From: Acidobacteriota bacterium
GTDB taxonomy: Bacteria; Acidobacteriota; Terriglobia; Terriglobales; Acidobacteriaceae
Direction: 5' to 3'
Assembly: GCA_021780075.1 (NCBI GenBank)
Contig: JAJXZL010000005.1
Span: forward strand, 186,001-250,000
DNA: 64,000 nucleotides
The notes under the pieces were generated by a model. It was not told the origin of the DNA and did no database searches. It worked only from the letters and a program-made list of their open reading frames with translations. Shown here one piece after another: positions 9,071 to 16,601 of this stretch. The position numbers and the translations under genes were made by a program. The stretch's first letter is position 1; each line of letters starts with the position of its first letter.

Positions 9071-9102
9071 CTGGCCTTCACCGTTGCCGCGGTGAAGGCC
9101 AG
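9071..9102. promoter_or_regulatory. 13-bp perfect hairpin in the leader of the iron/flavin operon
   Basis: CTGGCCTTCACCG and its exact complement CGGTGAAGGCCAG, separated by 6 bases, lie 30-60 bases before the barrel gene start. On the plus strand the hairpin is followed by CTTTATT, so it could terminate plus-strand reading, but no plus-strand gene precedes it. A role as a leader structure of the minus-strand operon is equally possible. Confidence 0.5.
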
Positions 9103-9264
9103 CTTTATTCATCTCTTAGCGATCCTATTGCGACTGTGTCGCATTAAGATGAGACAGATTCAGTTCCTTGGGACTTGCGATTCATTTGCGCGACCCATAA
9201 ACTAGGACCAAATTGATCGTATTTATGGTGACTGCCGCCTGTCAACGGGGTTGCCTGAGATTCT

Positions 9265-9293
9265 GTTGCAACTACGTTGCAACAAGCTGCAAC
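9265..9293. promoter_or_regulatory. triple TTGCAA-type operator before the Fur-family gene
   Basis: Two perfect 8-bp palindromes GTTGCAAC (9265-9272 and 9276-9283) and a third near copy GCTGCAAC (9286-9293) lie 10-11 bp apart, on one face of the helix, 20-50 bases before the ATG of the Fur-family gene. The TTGCAA-N5-TTGCAA spacing resembles the operator described for the Nur branch of the Fur family. Autoregulation by the adjacent regulator is the natural reading. Confidence 0.5.
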
Positions 9294-9313
9294 ACAAACA
9301 GGAACTCCCGATC

Positions 9314-9760
9314 ATGCCTTTTGCGAACACCGAGATCCCCGGGAAATTTCAGGCCTTCCTGGCCCAGCGCGGCATTCGAATGACCGAACAGCGGCGCGCC
9401 ATCCTGAATGTGATTGAAACAGCCAAGAAGCACTTGGACGCAGGCCAGATCCTTCGCCGCGCCCGCAAACTCGACCCTTCCATTGATCGCAGCACGGTGT
9501 ATCGCACGCTCGGACTGCTCAAGCGGCACGGCCTGATTGACGAACTGGACTTAATGCATCTCGACGGCGAGGCGCACTACTACGAGCGGAAGCTGAACCG
9601 CGACCACATCCACCTTGCATGTCTGCGTTGTGGAAGGATCACTGAGTTTGTCAGTGACCTCTTCGAATCGCTGAAGGAACAAGTTGAAAAGGAATGCGGC
9701 TACCGGATTGCCGTCGCCCGGCTGGAGATTGGCGGATACTGCTCGAAGTGCCGCACATAA
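9314..9760 (+). CDS. Fur-family metal-responsive transcriptional regulator
   Basis: A 148-residue Fur-family repressor. The N-terminal winged helix (about 1-85) includes GIRMTEQRRAIL and DRSTVYRTLGLLK; the C-terminal dimerisation and metal domain has HLDGEAHYYE, HIHLACLRCG and a final CSKC, so both CxxC pairs of the structural zinc site are present. The ATG at 9314 is preferred to an upstream alternative start at 9251, which would include the operator-like repeats. Fur, PerR, Zur and Nur cannot be told apart with certainty; divergence from an FTR1 operon argues for iron. A degraded copy of its C-terminus lies at 22221-22343. Confidence 0.9.
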   Translation: MPFANTEIPGKFQAFLAQRGIRMTEQRRAILNVIETAKKHLDAGQILRRARKLDPSIDRSTVYRTLGLLKRHGLIDELDLMHLDGEAHYYERKLNRDHIHLACLRCGRITEFVSDLFESLKEQVEKECGYRIAVARLEIGGYCSKCRT

Positions 9761-9812
9761 CAGATTCCCGCGCAACCAGACCTGAGCGCAAACGATTGCT
9801 AAGGATCGCTCC

Positions 9813-10253
9813 ATGATCGTCCTTTTTGTTCTTCTGATTTTCTGGTTGGTCTTCCGAGGGGCCGGGCTTGCTGGTGTACCTGCGTTGGATACCTGGTACG
9901 ATTCGGCGCGTCATGCCCTGGCGGTTATGTTCGTCTTCACAAGCACGGCCCATTTCAACCGGATGAGGCACGACCTCGCGCGAATGATCCCGCCGCTGTT
10001 TCCACAGCCAAAACTGATCGTGTTTGTCACTGGCATGCTGGAGTTTGCCGGCGCAGTCGGACTGATCCTCCCTCCGTGCCGGCGGTCCGCTGGCCTCTGT
10101 CTGATTGCACTGCTTGCGGCGATGTTCACAGCCAACGTGAACGCAGTAGTCAGCGGTGTTACCTTGCACGGCAAGCCAGCGACTCCGCTTTGGTTGCGGA
10201 CACCCATGCAGATCCTGTTTATTGCACTCCTCTGGTGGACCACCCAGTCGTAA
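9813..10253 (+). CDS. DoxX-family membrane protein
   Basis: 146 residues, four predicted helices. The segment TGMLEFAGAVGLILP (about residues 70-84) and the following short loop with RRSAG are typical of DoxX proteins, which are small quinol-linked or redox-associated membrane proteins. It starts 52 bases after the Fur-family gene and may be co-transcribed with it. No catalytic residues can be assigned. It is followed by a convergent cytochrome gene 29 bases away. Confidence 0.75.
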   Translation: MIVLFVLLIFWLVFRGAGLAGVPALDTWYDSARHALAVMFVFTSTAHFNRMRHDLARMIPPLFPQPKLIVFVTGMLEFAGAVGLILPPCRRSAGLCLIALLAAMFTANVNAVVSGVTLHGKPATPLWLRTPMQILFIALLWWTTQS

Positions 10254-10282
10254 ACACCGGCTTCGTCAATCGCTTCGTTCGG

Positions 10283-11596
10283 TCACTGTTTTGCGGAGAC
10301 GGCCGTGGAGGCATGAGCGGCCTGCCGCATCTGGGCGGCCAATTCGTTGATTTCCGTCAGATCGCGCTGCATCTCGCTCCATCCGTACCACGTCGCGTAA
10401 TCCGGATTGGAATGGAAAGAGCCCTGGAAGCACCGCATGCGGTGCTCCATCATCATGACAAACAGCTTCTGTTCGATCACGGTTGGCGCATCATGGAAGG
10501 TCAGCACGTCCGGGAATGCGTAGGCATAGTTGGCCGGCTTCTTCAGAATTCCGTCGCGATAAAGCCCGGCCACGGTGCGGATGGCTTCGGCCATCAGATG
10601 GTCCGACTGGCGGATCATGTCGTCGCTCTGCTGCAACTGCTGGCGCGAGAAATCGGCGGAATGGCACTGCTCGCAGGTTTTGAGCATCTTGTCGCGCTGC
10701 ACTTGCCAGTCGGCCTGGGTCAAACGGGCTACATCGGCGGCTTTTACGGCATCTAGACGAGGTGTCGGTTTGCCGTCAGGATCGAGAACTCCAAGCGCCT
10801 GAAGAATGGTGACCTGGTCAGTTGCCCATTGCTTGTCCTCGGGAAGGGGCAGACGCACTGCGAGGAAGCCCCATGCCGTGCGCACTTCGTGATTGCCATC
10901 CTCCATGTGGCAGGTCTGGCAGGTGGGCGCTGCAGCGGACTTCGGTAGAACCCCGAGTTGTTTCAATTGATACCGCACGCCCATCTTGGAGCCTTCGTAC
11001 ATCTCCCACTGCGGGTGGTCGAAGCCCATGTGGCAGGTTTCACAAGCCTGCGGCTGGCGCGCCTCGGCCACGGAAAACGTGTGGCGCGTATGGCAGGCGT
11101 CGCAGGAGGCGATCCCGAAGTTGTTTCCCTCGCGCCGCAACTGGGCTATTTCCTCGGGCGATTTGAGCCCGATCTGATGGCAGGCGCCGCATCCCTTCAT
11201 GCCTTCGGTCAGCGCCATGGGCTGGTAGTGGAAGGTTGGCATGGCCTTCATCGCCGTCCAGGCCAGCGCGTGTTTCCCGTGGCTGAACTGCTCTACCTGC
11301 GTCTGGTGGCACTGGCCGCAGGTCTCTGGCGTCGGGATTTTGGCTTTCGCGGCATCGGCCGCGGTGGTGTGGTCGGCGCCATGGCAGGTGTCGCAGCCGA
11401 CGCCCACCCCGGCATGTTTGCTTAACTTTCAGTCGCTGACAACTCCTGGCGTCACCCTGGCGTGGCATTCGACGCATTTGCCGGAAAGCGACGACGGGTG
11501 CTGAGTTTGCTCGGCATTCAGGAGGGTTCCCCAGCCGACAGAGATTGAAATTGCGACGATGAATACTGCGCTGAAGAAGGGCGAACGACGACGCAT
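10283..11596 (-). pseudogene. octahaem cytochrome c, hydroxylamine oxidoreductase-like, interrupted by in-frame TGA
   Basis: Read through, the frame encodes a 437-residue exported cytochrome with eight CxxCH motifs: CVECH, then CDTCH, CGQCH, CGACH, CDACH, CETCH, CQTCH and CEQCH. The layout resembles octahaem cytochromes of the hydroxylamine oxidoreductase superfamily. Translation starts at 11596 (RBS GGAGG 6 bases before the ATG) with a signal peptide, passes the first haem motif and meets TGA at 11429-11431. The same frame resumes at once with KLSKHAGVGVGCDTCHG. Related proteins, as I recall them, have tryptophan at this place, so TGA probably replaces TGG. A GTG at 11407 could start the remaining seven-haem part but would lack a signal peptide. 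Nonsense mutation, sequencing error and recoding are all possible. A CRP-type box lies about 210 bases upstream. Confidence 0.8.
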
Positions 11597-11908
11597 TCTG
11601 ACCTCCACCGGAAAGCAAAGTTCGACAACGGTAGCGTTGAAAGCAACGCCAAGGTACACGTGTGCGCCCTGACCGAGCAGTGACAAAAGTTACAATTTCC
11701 GCGTTTCAGGCGGCAACGTTGAAGGATGGCTGCAGATTTTCGAGCCAATTCGTCGCCAATTCCACACCTGCAGCCACATCTTGCCAACTCGGACACTGGA
11801 AAAATGTGACGTAGATCACATCTAAGTTCTCTCTCGGGCCGGTAACATACCGGGAAGGCGAATGTTGCCGCGACCAGCTCCCCTCACTCCTTCGCTGCGC
11901 TCCGGCAG
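11597..11908. other. 312-base intergenic region with CRP-type box
   Basis: It separates the octahaem cytochrome (minus) from a small plus-strand gene. It holds one exact CRP-type box (11805-11820) and, at about 11680-11695, a degenerate version AGTGACAAAAGTTACA. No gene is convincing here. Confidence 0.5.
11805..11820. promoter_or_regulatory. CRP/FNR-family box TGTGACGTAGATCACA
   Basis: Exact TGTGA-N6-TCACA arrangement upstream of the octahaem cytochrome (start 11596) and of the small plus-strand gene at about 11909. Its distance of about 210 bases from the cytochrome start implies a long leader or service of the plus-strand gene. Confidence 0.6.
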
Positions 11909-12229
11909 ATGTCGTCCCCTACAGCCGGTTCCTCGAAAGGCAAAGTCGTGTCCGAAAGTAATGCGTACCCGCTCCGCATCGCGATTCAGCAACTCGGGGT
12001 CCCGGAGAATTCTGCCTACCGTGTTGTGGTTTACGGCGACGACCGGCAGCCGCGGCATTCTGACTTCGGCAATGCGCAGATTCTTCTTGAGACTCTTCGC
12101 GCCGCTGTCCCCGACCTTGATCTTTCGAAGCTCTCGATGAATCCATTGGGAGGAGGACACGGTTCAATGGTTTTCACTGGGGAGGTCCGACTGACTGAAA
12201 CTCAACTTGCTCTTCTTGGGTTGAGGTGA
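11909..12229 (+). CDS. small conserved-looking hypothetical protein
   Basis: Up to 106 residues; an internal GTG at 11948 would give about 93 residues beginning SESNAYPLRIAIQQLG. The body alternates hydrophobic and polar residues (YRVVVYGDD, AQILLETLRAAVPDLDLSKL) and ends with a glycine-rich turn and GEVRLTETQLALLGLR, which looks like a compact folded domain and not random translation. I do not recognise the family. Start uncertain; no strong ribosome-binding site was found for either candidate. Confidence 0.45.
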   Translation: MSSPTAGSSKGKVVSESNAYPLRIAIQQLGVPENSAYRVVVYGDDRQPRHSDFGNAQILLETLRAAVPDLDLSKLSMNPLGGGHGSMVFTGEVRLTETQLALLGLR

Positions 12230-12477
12230 TTGCAAGCCCGCTTTGGCCGGCCCAAGAATCATCTTCTGGAGAACTCCGCAAAATCTTACAGCGGTCCTTG
12301 AGAAACAGCGGCCTCTGTTCTGATGCGACAAGAATCTGGACTGTCGCCATGCAGAGTCGCGAAATCGCCGCGCTCCTGAATACTGGACGAAACCAATCGA
12401 GATCGACGTATTCATGGCGATTCGGCATCGGCGGAGATTGAGTAAGTGGATTACCTTGCAGCCTTCAGAACTCGCAG

Positions 12478-13647
12478 TCAGTCGCGGGCAACGGAGGTCG
12501 CGCGCGCGCCCAGCATATTGAGCTTGTACGTGCGAATGACATCTGGCGGGATACGCTCGCCGGCGGGTGTCACGAATGCGAGGGCGTCCTCCGGGCATTG
12601 CACAACGCAGGCCCCGCACTGCACGCACGCATTCGGTTTGGCGATCTCGGCCTTGTGGCGGACTGCATCCACAACGTAGCAGTCCTTCGGGCAAACTTCG
12701 CGGCACATCGCCCGGCCGGTGCACGCATCCGCATTGAGTTCGACATGCAGCAGCCGGTCCTCGTGCAGCCCGCTCTTGTAGACGGGAGTGCTGCCCGCCA
12801 GATCCATGCTGATCAAAAGCATCAGAAAAAACGAAGCAAGCGACCATCCGATGAGGCTGTGAACGCGCCAGTCCCCCACAAGATATGCGGTGCTCCACAT
12901 CCCTGCCAAAAACACCAGCCAGACTGCGGAGTTTCGCCTCACCCTGGGATCGAAAAAGACCATCCAGCGTACCCAGGCGGGCGCCGGACGATGAGCGGAC
13001 TCCGCCTCTTTCGAGAGCCAGGGGAAGAAGACGTACAAGCCAAGGGCAAGCATCCACGTGAGGGCAACGAAAGGCAGCAGCAATGGTCGCCAGCTTATGG
13101 CGAGAATCGCGGCGCCGATGAGCGAGACGGGGGAGGCCCAGACGGCGGCCATCTCCATCCGGTCGCGAAGGGTGAAGCGAACTTGACGCATGGCCTCGGT
13201 CTTTTTGCCGTTGGCCAGATAGGCAGGAATGTCCGCCGCATAGACCGGCCCGAAAACAGCACGCCATCCGGTGCGCTCTTCCAGCAGTTTGCGCTCGACC
13301 CCCGTGGCGCTCAGTTGCGGCAGGATGAGCCGGCGGTGATCGACAAGGTCGCCGATTCCGCTGGTGCGCAGAATCGAAATCACCTGGTGGGAAGTAAAGT
13401 ATCCGCCGGCCGCGGCGCACCAGACGTTGATGCCTTTCGAGGGCGCGACGAGCAGGTAAACATCGAGCCCTCGCAATGCGCCAAGCACGCGCCGCACCGT
13501 CAGATCGTAATTGCAGGTCAGAAGCACGGGGGCATCGCGCCCAGGATGGCCCACAGCAATCAGGCCAGGCTTGATAGGCCAGGGAAGGCTGCGCAGCAGA
13601 ATCTGGGCTACATCAAGGACGGCGTTTCGCAATGCAGCCACGGTCAC
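12478..13647 (-). CDS. HgcAB-like fusion: corrinoid protein with C-terminal ferredoxin domain
   Basis: 389 residues. Residues about 25-170 match the corrinoid-binding domain of HgcA: PGLIAVGHPGRDAPVLLT, the cap-helix motif KGINVWCA with Cys77 (the family's lower axial cobalt ligand) and HRRLILPQLSATGV. Four membrane helices follow (about 180-290), then a ferredoxin domain at about 305-350 resembling HgcB. The second cluster motif CVQCGACVVQCP is complete; the first reads CTGRAMCREVCP, with arginine where the second cysteine should be. The usual cap motif continues AAGK; here it is AAAGG. Fused HgcAB-like proteins are known in other microbes and have not been shown to methylate mercury, so mercury methylation is not claimed. 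A GTG start overlaps the methyltransferase stop by 4 bases. Confidence 0.85.
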   Translation of the reverse strand: MTVAALRNAVLDVAQILLRSLPWPIKPGLIAVGHPGRDAPVLLTCNYDLTVRRVLGALRGLDVYLLVAPSKGINVWCAAAGGYFTSHQVISILRTSGIGDLVDHRRLILPQLSATGVERKLLEERTGWRAVFGPVYAADIPAYLANGKKTEAMRQVRFTLRDRMEMAAVWASPVSLIGAAILAISWRPLLLPFVALTWMLALGLYVFFPWLSKEAESAHRPAPAWVRWMVFFDPRVRRNSAVWLVFLAGMWSTAYLVGDWRVHSLIGWSLASFFLMLLISMDLAGSTPVYKSGLHEDRLLHVELNADACTGRAMCREVCPKDCYVVDAVRHKAEIAKPNACVQCGACVVQCPEDALAFVTPAGERIPPDVIRTYKLNMLGARATSVARD

Positions 13648-14294
13648 GCCTCGCGTTTGCCGGCTTCGAGCAGAGTGAAGTCGCCGAGCCGGCTGCTCTC
13701 CTCCAGCTTAACGCTGAAGCCGGCCTTGATCACTTTGACCCAGAGATCGATCACTGGGCGGGTGCTTGCCTGCGTCAGCGCATAGGTGATGGCGGCCAGA
13801 GGAGCACGCACGATACCATGAAGTGCACGGCGCAGAAGCGATGAAGGCTGAACCTCGTCGGCGACGATGAGCTGGCCGCCGGGTCGAAGCAGGCTCATGC
13901 ACTCTTCCAGCGCCAGCCGCTGTTCGGCATCGCTCAATTCGCTGAACATGAGGATGCTCACGATCGTGTCGAAGGACTCGGCAGCGAAGTGGTCAATCAA
14001 CTCCACGGCGCTGGTCTGCACCCACCGCACTCCTGAGTCCTGAGAAATCTTGCGGCGGGCCACGGCAAGCATCTCCGACGAAAGGTCAACGCCGGTCACG
14101 CGGACACCTGGCCGGGCAAGACGGCTTGTTAAGTTGCCGGTTCCGCAGCCTAGATCGAGCACGTCCGGTCCGCGGGCCAACTGCGCGGCCTGAGCATAAA
14201 CTCGATCAATCCGGCCCAACGACAAGAGCCGAATACCCAGGTCGTAGCGGTCCGGGGCAGATTCCAACAGACGCATCCAGACATAACTGCTCAC
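13644..14294 (-). CDS. class I SAM methyltransferase coupled to the corrinoid fusion protein (CpaM-like)
   Basis: 216 residues with a Rossmann methyltransferase fold: motif I DVLDLGCGTGNLTSRL (about residues 44-59), an acidic motif GVDLSSEML (about 72) and LLRPGGQLIVADE (about 138). The N-terminus SSYVWMRLLESAPDRYD and the overlap with the HgcAB-like gene fit what I recall being named corrinoid protein-associated methyltransferase; that name was not checked. The likely role is methyl transfer to, or modification of, the corrinoid or its substrate. GTG at 14294 is taken as start because the conserved-looking N-terminus precedes the ATG at 14276. Its stop overlaps the next start (GTGA), so the two proteins are probably made in step. 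Confidence 0.83.
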   Translation of the reverse strand: MSSYVWMRLLESAPDRYDLGIRLLSLGRIDRVYAQAAQLARGPDVLDLGCGTGNLTSRLARPGVRVTGVDLSSEMLAVARRKISQDSGVRWVQTSAVELIDHFAAESFDTIVSILMFSELSDAEQRLALEECMSLLRPGGQLIVADEVQPSSLLRRALHGIVRAPLAAITYALTQASTRPVIDLWVKVIKAGFSVKLEESSRLGDFTLLEAGKREA

Positions 14295-14347
14295 GTTGTC
14301 ATAGTAGCCCTCAGAGTCTTATCGCAAATCGTCACACGCGGGACTTC

Positions 14348-14363
14348 TGTGACGAAAGTCGCT
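14348..14363. promoter_or_regulatory. degenerate CRP-type box TGTGACGAAAGTCGCT
   Basis: One perfect TGTGA half and a poor second half (TCGCT), in the region between the corrinoid operon (minus) and the YwiC-like gene (plus). It also forms an inverted repeat with GTCACA at 14331-14336. Weak evidence, recorded because five other loci in the window carry clear boxes. Confidence 0.25.
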
Positions 14364-14453
14364 TTGCAGGGAGCGGACGCCCGGTATTCTCATACCATCT
14401 GACTCGCGGCTGGCAATAGAACCACGCTGTGATTCAAGCGATGAGAAACAGTC

Positions 14454-15308
14454 ATGCAAACGCCCGCGCAGACAGCCCCGTCATTGTCACAGGCATCGAA
14501 TCGTCCCAAGGTCTATATTCCGCGCGAGCACGGGGCGACTGCGATGCTTCTCACCCCGATCTTCAGCGTCGCCATCCTCGCCCGGACCTGGCATTGGAGC
14601 GAGGTTTCAGTTCTTCTGGCGGCGTTTGCCGCGATGTCTGCAAAAGATCCGGCCGTCTTGCTCGTCCGGCAACGATTTTTGTGGAAACAAAGAAGACCCG
14701 ATTCGTTTTCGGCCTTGCGATGGCTTTTGGGCTGGAGCGTTGTTCTCATTGCAAGCGTCCTGATCCTCCTGGAAACCTGGCCTTTCAAGGCCTTTTTAGC
14801 CATCGGCGCGGGTGTTGCGGCCTTTGGCTGCCTTGCGATTGCCGTCAATCTGAAAAATCGCCAGCGTTCGACACTCTTCCAGATCGCAAGTGCCGCGGCG
14901 CTGACCTCGACCTCCCTTGCGACCTGCATCTCTGCGATCGGGACCATCGCATCCTGGTGCTGGTGGTTTTGGCTTTTAACCGCAATGCAGGCAAGCGCAG
15001 GCATCTTGGTCGTCCATGCCAGGCTGGACGCTCGCATTGCCCTCCGCAAGGCTGCGGCCGCAACCCCGCAATTTCGTCGCGCCTCCCAGGCAGCTCTGGG
15101 ATTGCTCCTGTGCGCGGCTTTCGCGGCAACCATCCTCAGACGTATCTGGATCGCCCTGGCCCTCGCGCTCGCCGTCGTTGGCTACGCTTATGACCTGGTG
15201 CGACAGAAAGACTCTATTTCTCTTCAGATGCCGCTTAAGACTGTTGGACAACAGGCGCTCATGCTCTCGGTCCTGTATTCCGCTTTGTTGATCGCAGGAC
15301 TTTGGTAA
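14454..15308 (+). CDS. YwiC-like integral membrane protein
   Basis: 284 residues with about eight hydrophobic helices. The N-terminal signature YIPREHGATAMLLTPI (about residues 21-36) is characteristic of YwiC-like proteins. Their function is not established; in Bacillus the namesake lies near nitrate-respiration genes. A short polar N-terminus precedes the motif. It diverges from the corrinoid operon across about 160 bases that hold a degenerate CRP-type box, and is followed by a convergent YncE-like gene. Confidence 0.8.
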   Translation: MQTPAQTAPSLSQASNRPKVYIPREHGATAMLLTPIFSVAILARTWHWSEVSVLLAAFAAMSAKDPAVLLVRQRFLWKQRRPDSFSALRWLLGWSVVLIASVLILLETWPFKAFLAIGAGVAAFGCLAIAVNLKNRQRSTLFQIASAAALTSTSLATCISAIGTIASWCWWFWLLTAMQASAGILVVHARLDARIALRKAAAATPQFRRASQAALGLLLCAAFAATILRRIWIALALALAVVGYAYDLVRQKDSISLQMPLKTVGQQALMLSVLYSALLIAGLW

Positions 15309-15497
15309 GGGGAAATTGCCACTCACGGCCCAGGCGCATCGAACTGAGTTGGTTCAACCTCTGTTCCCGTTACGTGCGGCCGGATCACGCGCCGCGTCGT
15401 GGTCCATTTCTGGACCGTTGCATACAGACGGGATTAAAAGGACGAGTTGCTGCAGGACTCTGCAGAAATCGTAAGACATGCGTGGTCGCTTCTCGTC

Positions 15498-16514
15498 TCA
15501 ATCAAGGGGCTGCATGATCCTCAAGTGCGGATGCCCGTTCATGTTCTCCAATGGAAAGTAAACGACATGGGTTTTTGGATCGACGGATACTGTATGTGCG
15601 TGGGGCAAGTTGAATTGGACAAGCAACGTCAGGTCGCGCTCTGCTTCCTGAAATACGGTGACGGTCCCCGATTCAGCGGAGACATACAGGCGCTTCAGGC
15701 CTGGGTCGAAGGCTAGAACATCCGGGTCCTCGCCGACCTGGTGCACGGAGAGTAGCTTCATCGCTCTCAGATCGAAGACGGCCAGGGAATGGTTCTCCTC
15801 GCCGGCAATGAAAGCCAGACGACTCGCTTCATCGAGCGCGATTCCGTGGGGGTTATCAATTCCCGGCAGTTTGTACCGGCCAATGATCTTCATTGCAGCC
15901 GGATCGATCGAGACGAGCTCATTGACTCCATGGACCGCCACGAGGATGTGGCCCGAACCGGAATCGTAGACCGTATTGCCAGCCCCGCCTCCAAGCGAAA
16001 TGCTCGCGATCAGTTTGTTCGTTGTTGCGTCGATGACCGCGTCCACGCCACCATGTTCGTCAGAGACAAAGACCCTTTTGGTCGCTGGGGAGTACGCGAG
16101 CCCATCTGGGTAGTTAATCGGCCCTGCTGTTGCGATTGTTTTCAAGGTGGCCATATCGACCGCAGCGACCTCCTGGTCGCCCGTCGCGGACGCATAGACC
16201 CGTCCAATTTCCGGAACTGCAAGGACGCCATGTACCCTGCTGAACCCGTCGAGGTTGGCGACAACTTGACGTGTTCGTGTGTCGAACACCACTAGCTGAT
16301 TGGCGTTCATATGCGAGATGTAAAGCCGGCCGTGTTCTGCATCGAGGCTTTGATAGTCAAAGCGAACGGCTGGTCCAGGCATGGGAATGTCCGCAACTGT
16401 CGTCAGCACCGGCTTGCCCGCTCCGGCTTGTGACTCGGCGACGCTCCCACTTACGAGGAGCACAACCGCCAAAATTCTATAGATCCATTTCAAGGTGCCA
16501 ATCGGACTTTTCAT
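15498..16514 (-). CDS. exported YncE-like beta-propeller protein
   Basis: 338 residues: signal peptide at about 1-30, then repeated blades of the seven-bladed YVTN/YncE type, each with a pattern such as GRLYISHMNANQLVVFDT, GRVYASATGDQEVAAVD and KRVFVSDEHGGVDAVID. Such periplasmic propellers are scaffolds or ligand-binding proteins; nothing in the sequence names a ligand. No haem motif is present. It lies downstream of a TonB receptor on the same strand, with 87 bases between. Confidence 0.8.
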   Translation of the reverse strand: MKSPIGTLKWIYRILAVVLLVSGSVAESQAGAGKPVLTTVADIPMPGPAVRFDYQSLDAEHGRLYISHMNANQLVVFDTRTRQVVANLDGFSRVHGVLAVPEIGRVYASATGDQEVAAVDMATLKTIATAGPINYPDGLAYSPATKRVFVSDEHGGVDAVIDATTNKLIASISLGGGAGNTVYDSGSGHILVAVHGVNELVSIDPAAMKIIGRYKLPGIDNPHGIALDEASRLAFIAGEENHSLAVFDLRAMKLLSVHQVGEDPDVLAFDPGLKRLYVSAESGTVTVFQEAERDLTLLVQFNLPHAHTVSVDPKTHVVYFPLENMNGHPHLRIMQPLD

Positions 16515-16601
16515 CGGGATCTCTCCCTTCGCGTGTGATGAATTGCCTCAAATACCGGAACCGGAACTCAACGAAAGATGCACGCGGCGCCACGCGCACT
16601 T

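Noticed and set aside
11400-11431. Selenocysteine insertion at the TGA of the octahaem cytochrome.
   Set aside because: Only a short GCC/GGC stem is seen after the TGA, relatives carry tryptophan here, and no selenoprotein precedent exists in this family to my knowledge.
12478-13647. Annotation as a functional mercury-methylating HgcAB.
   Set aside because: The protein is a fusion, the cap motif and one cluster cysteine deviate, and related fusions have not been shown to methylate mercury.
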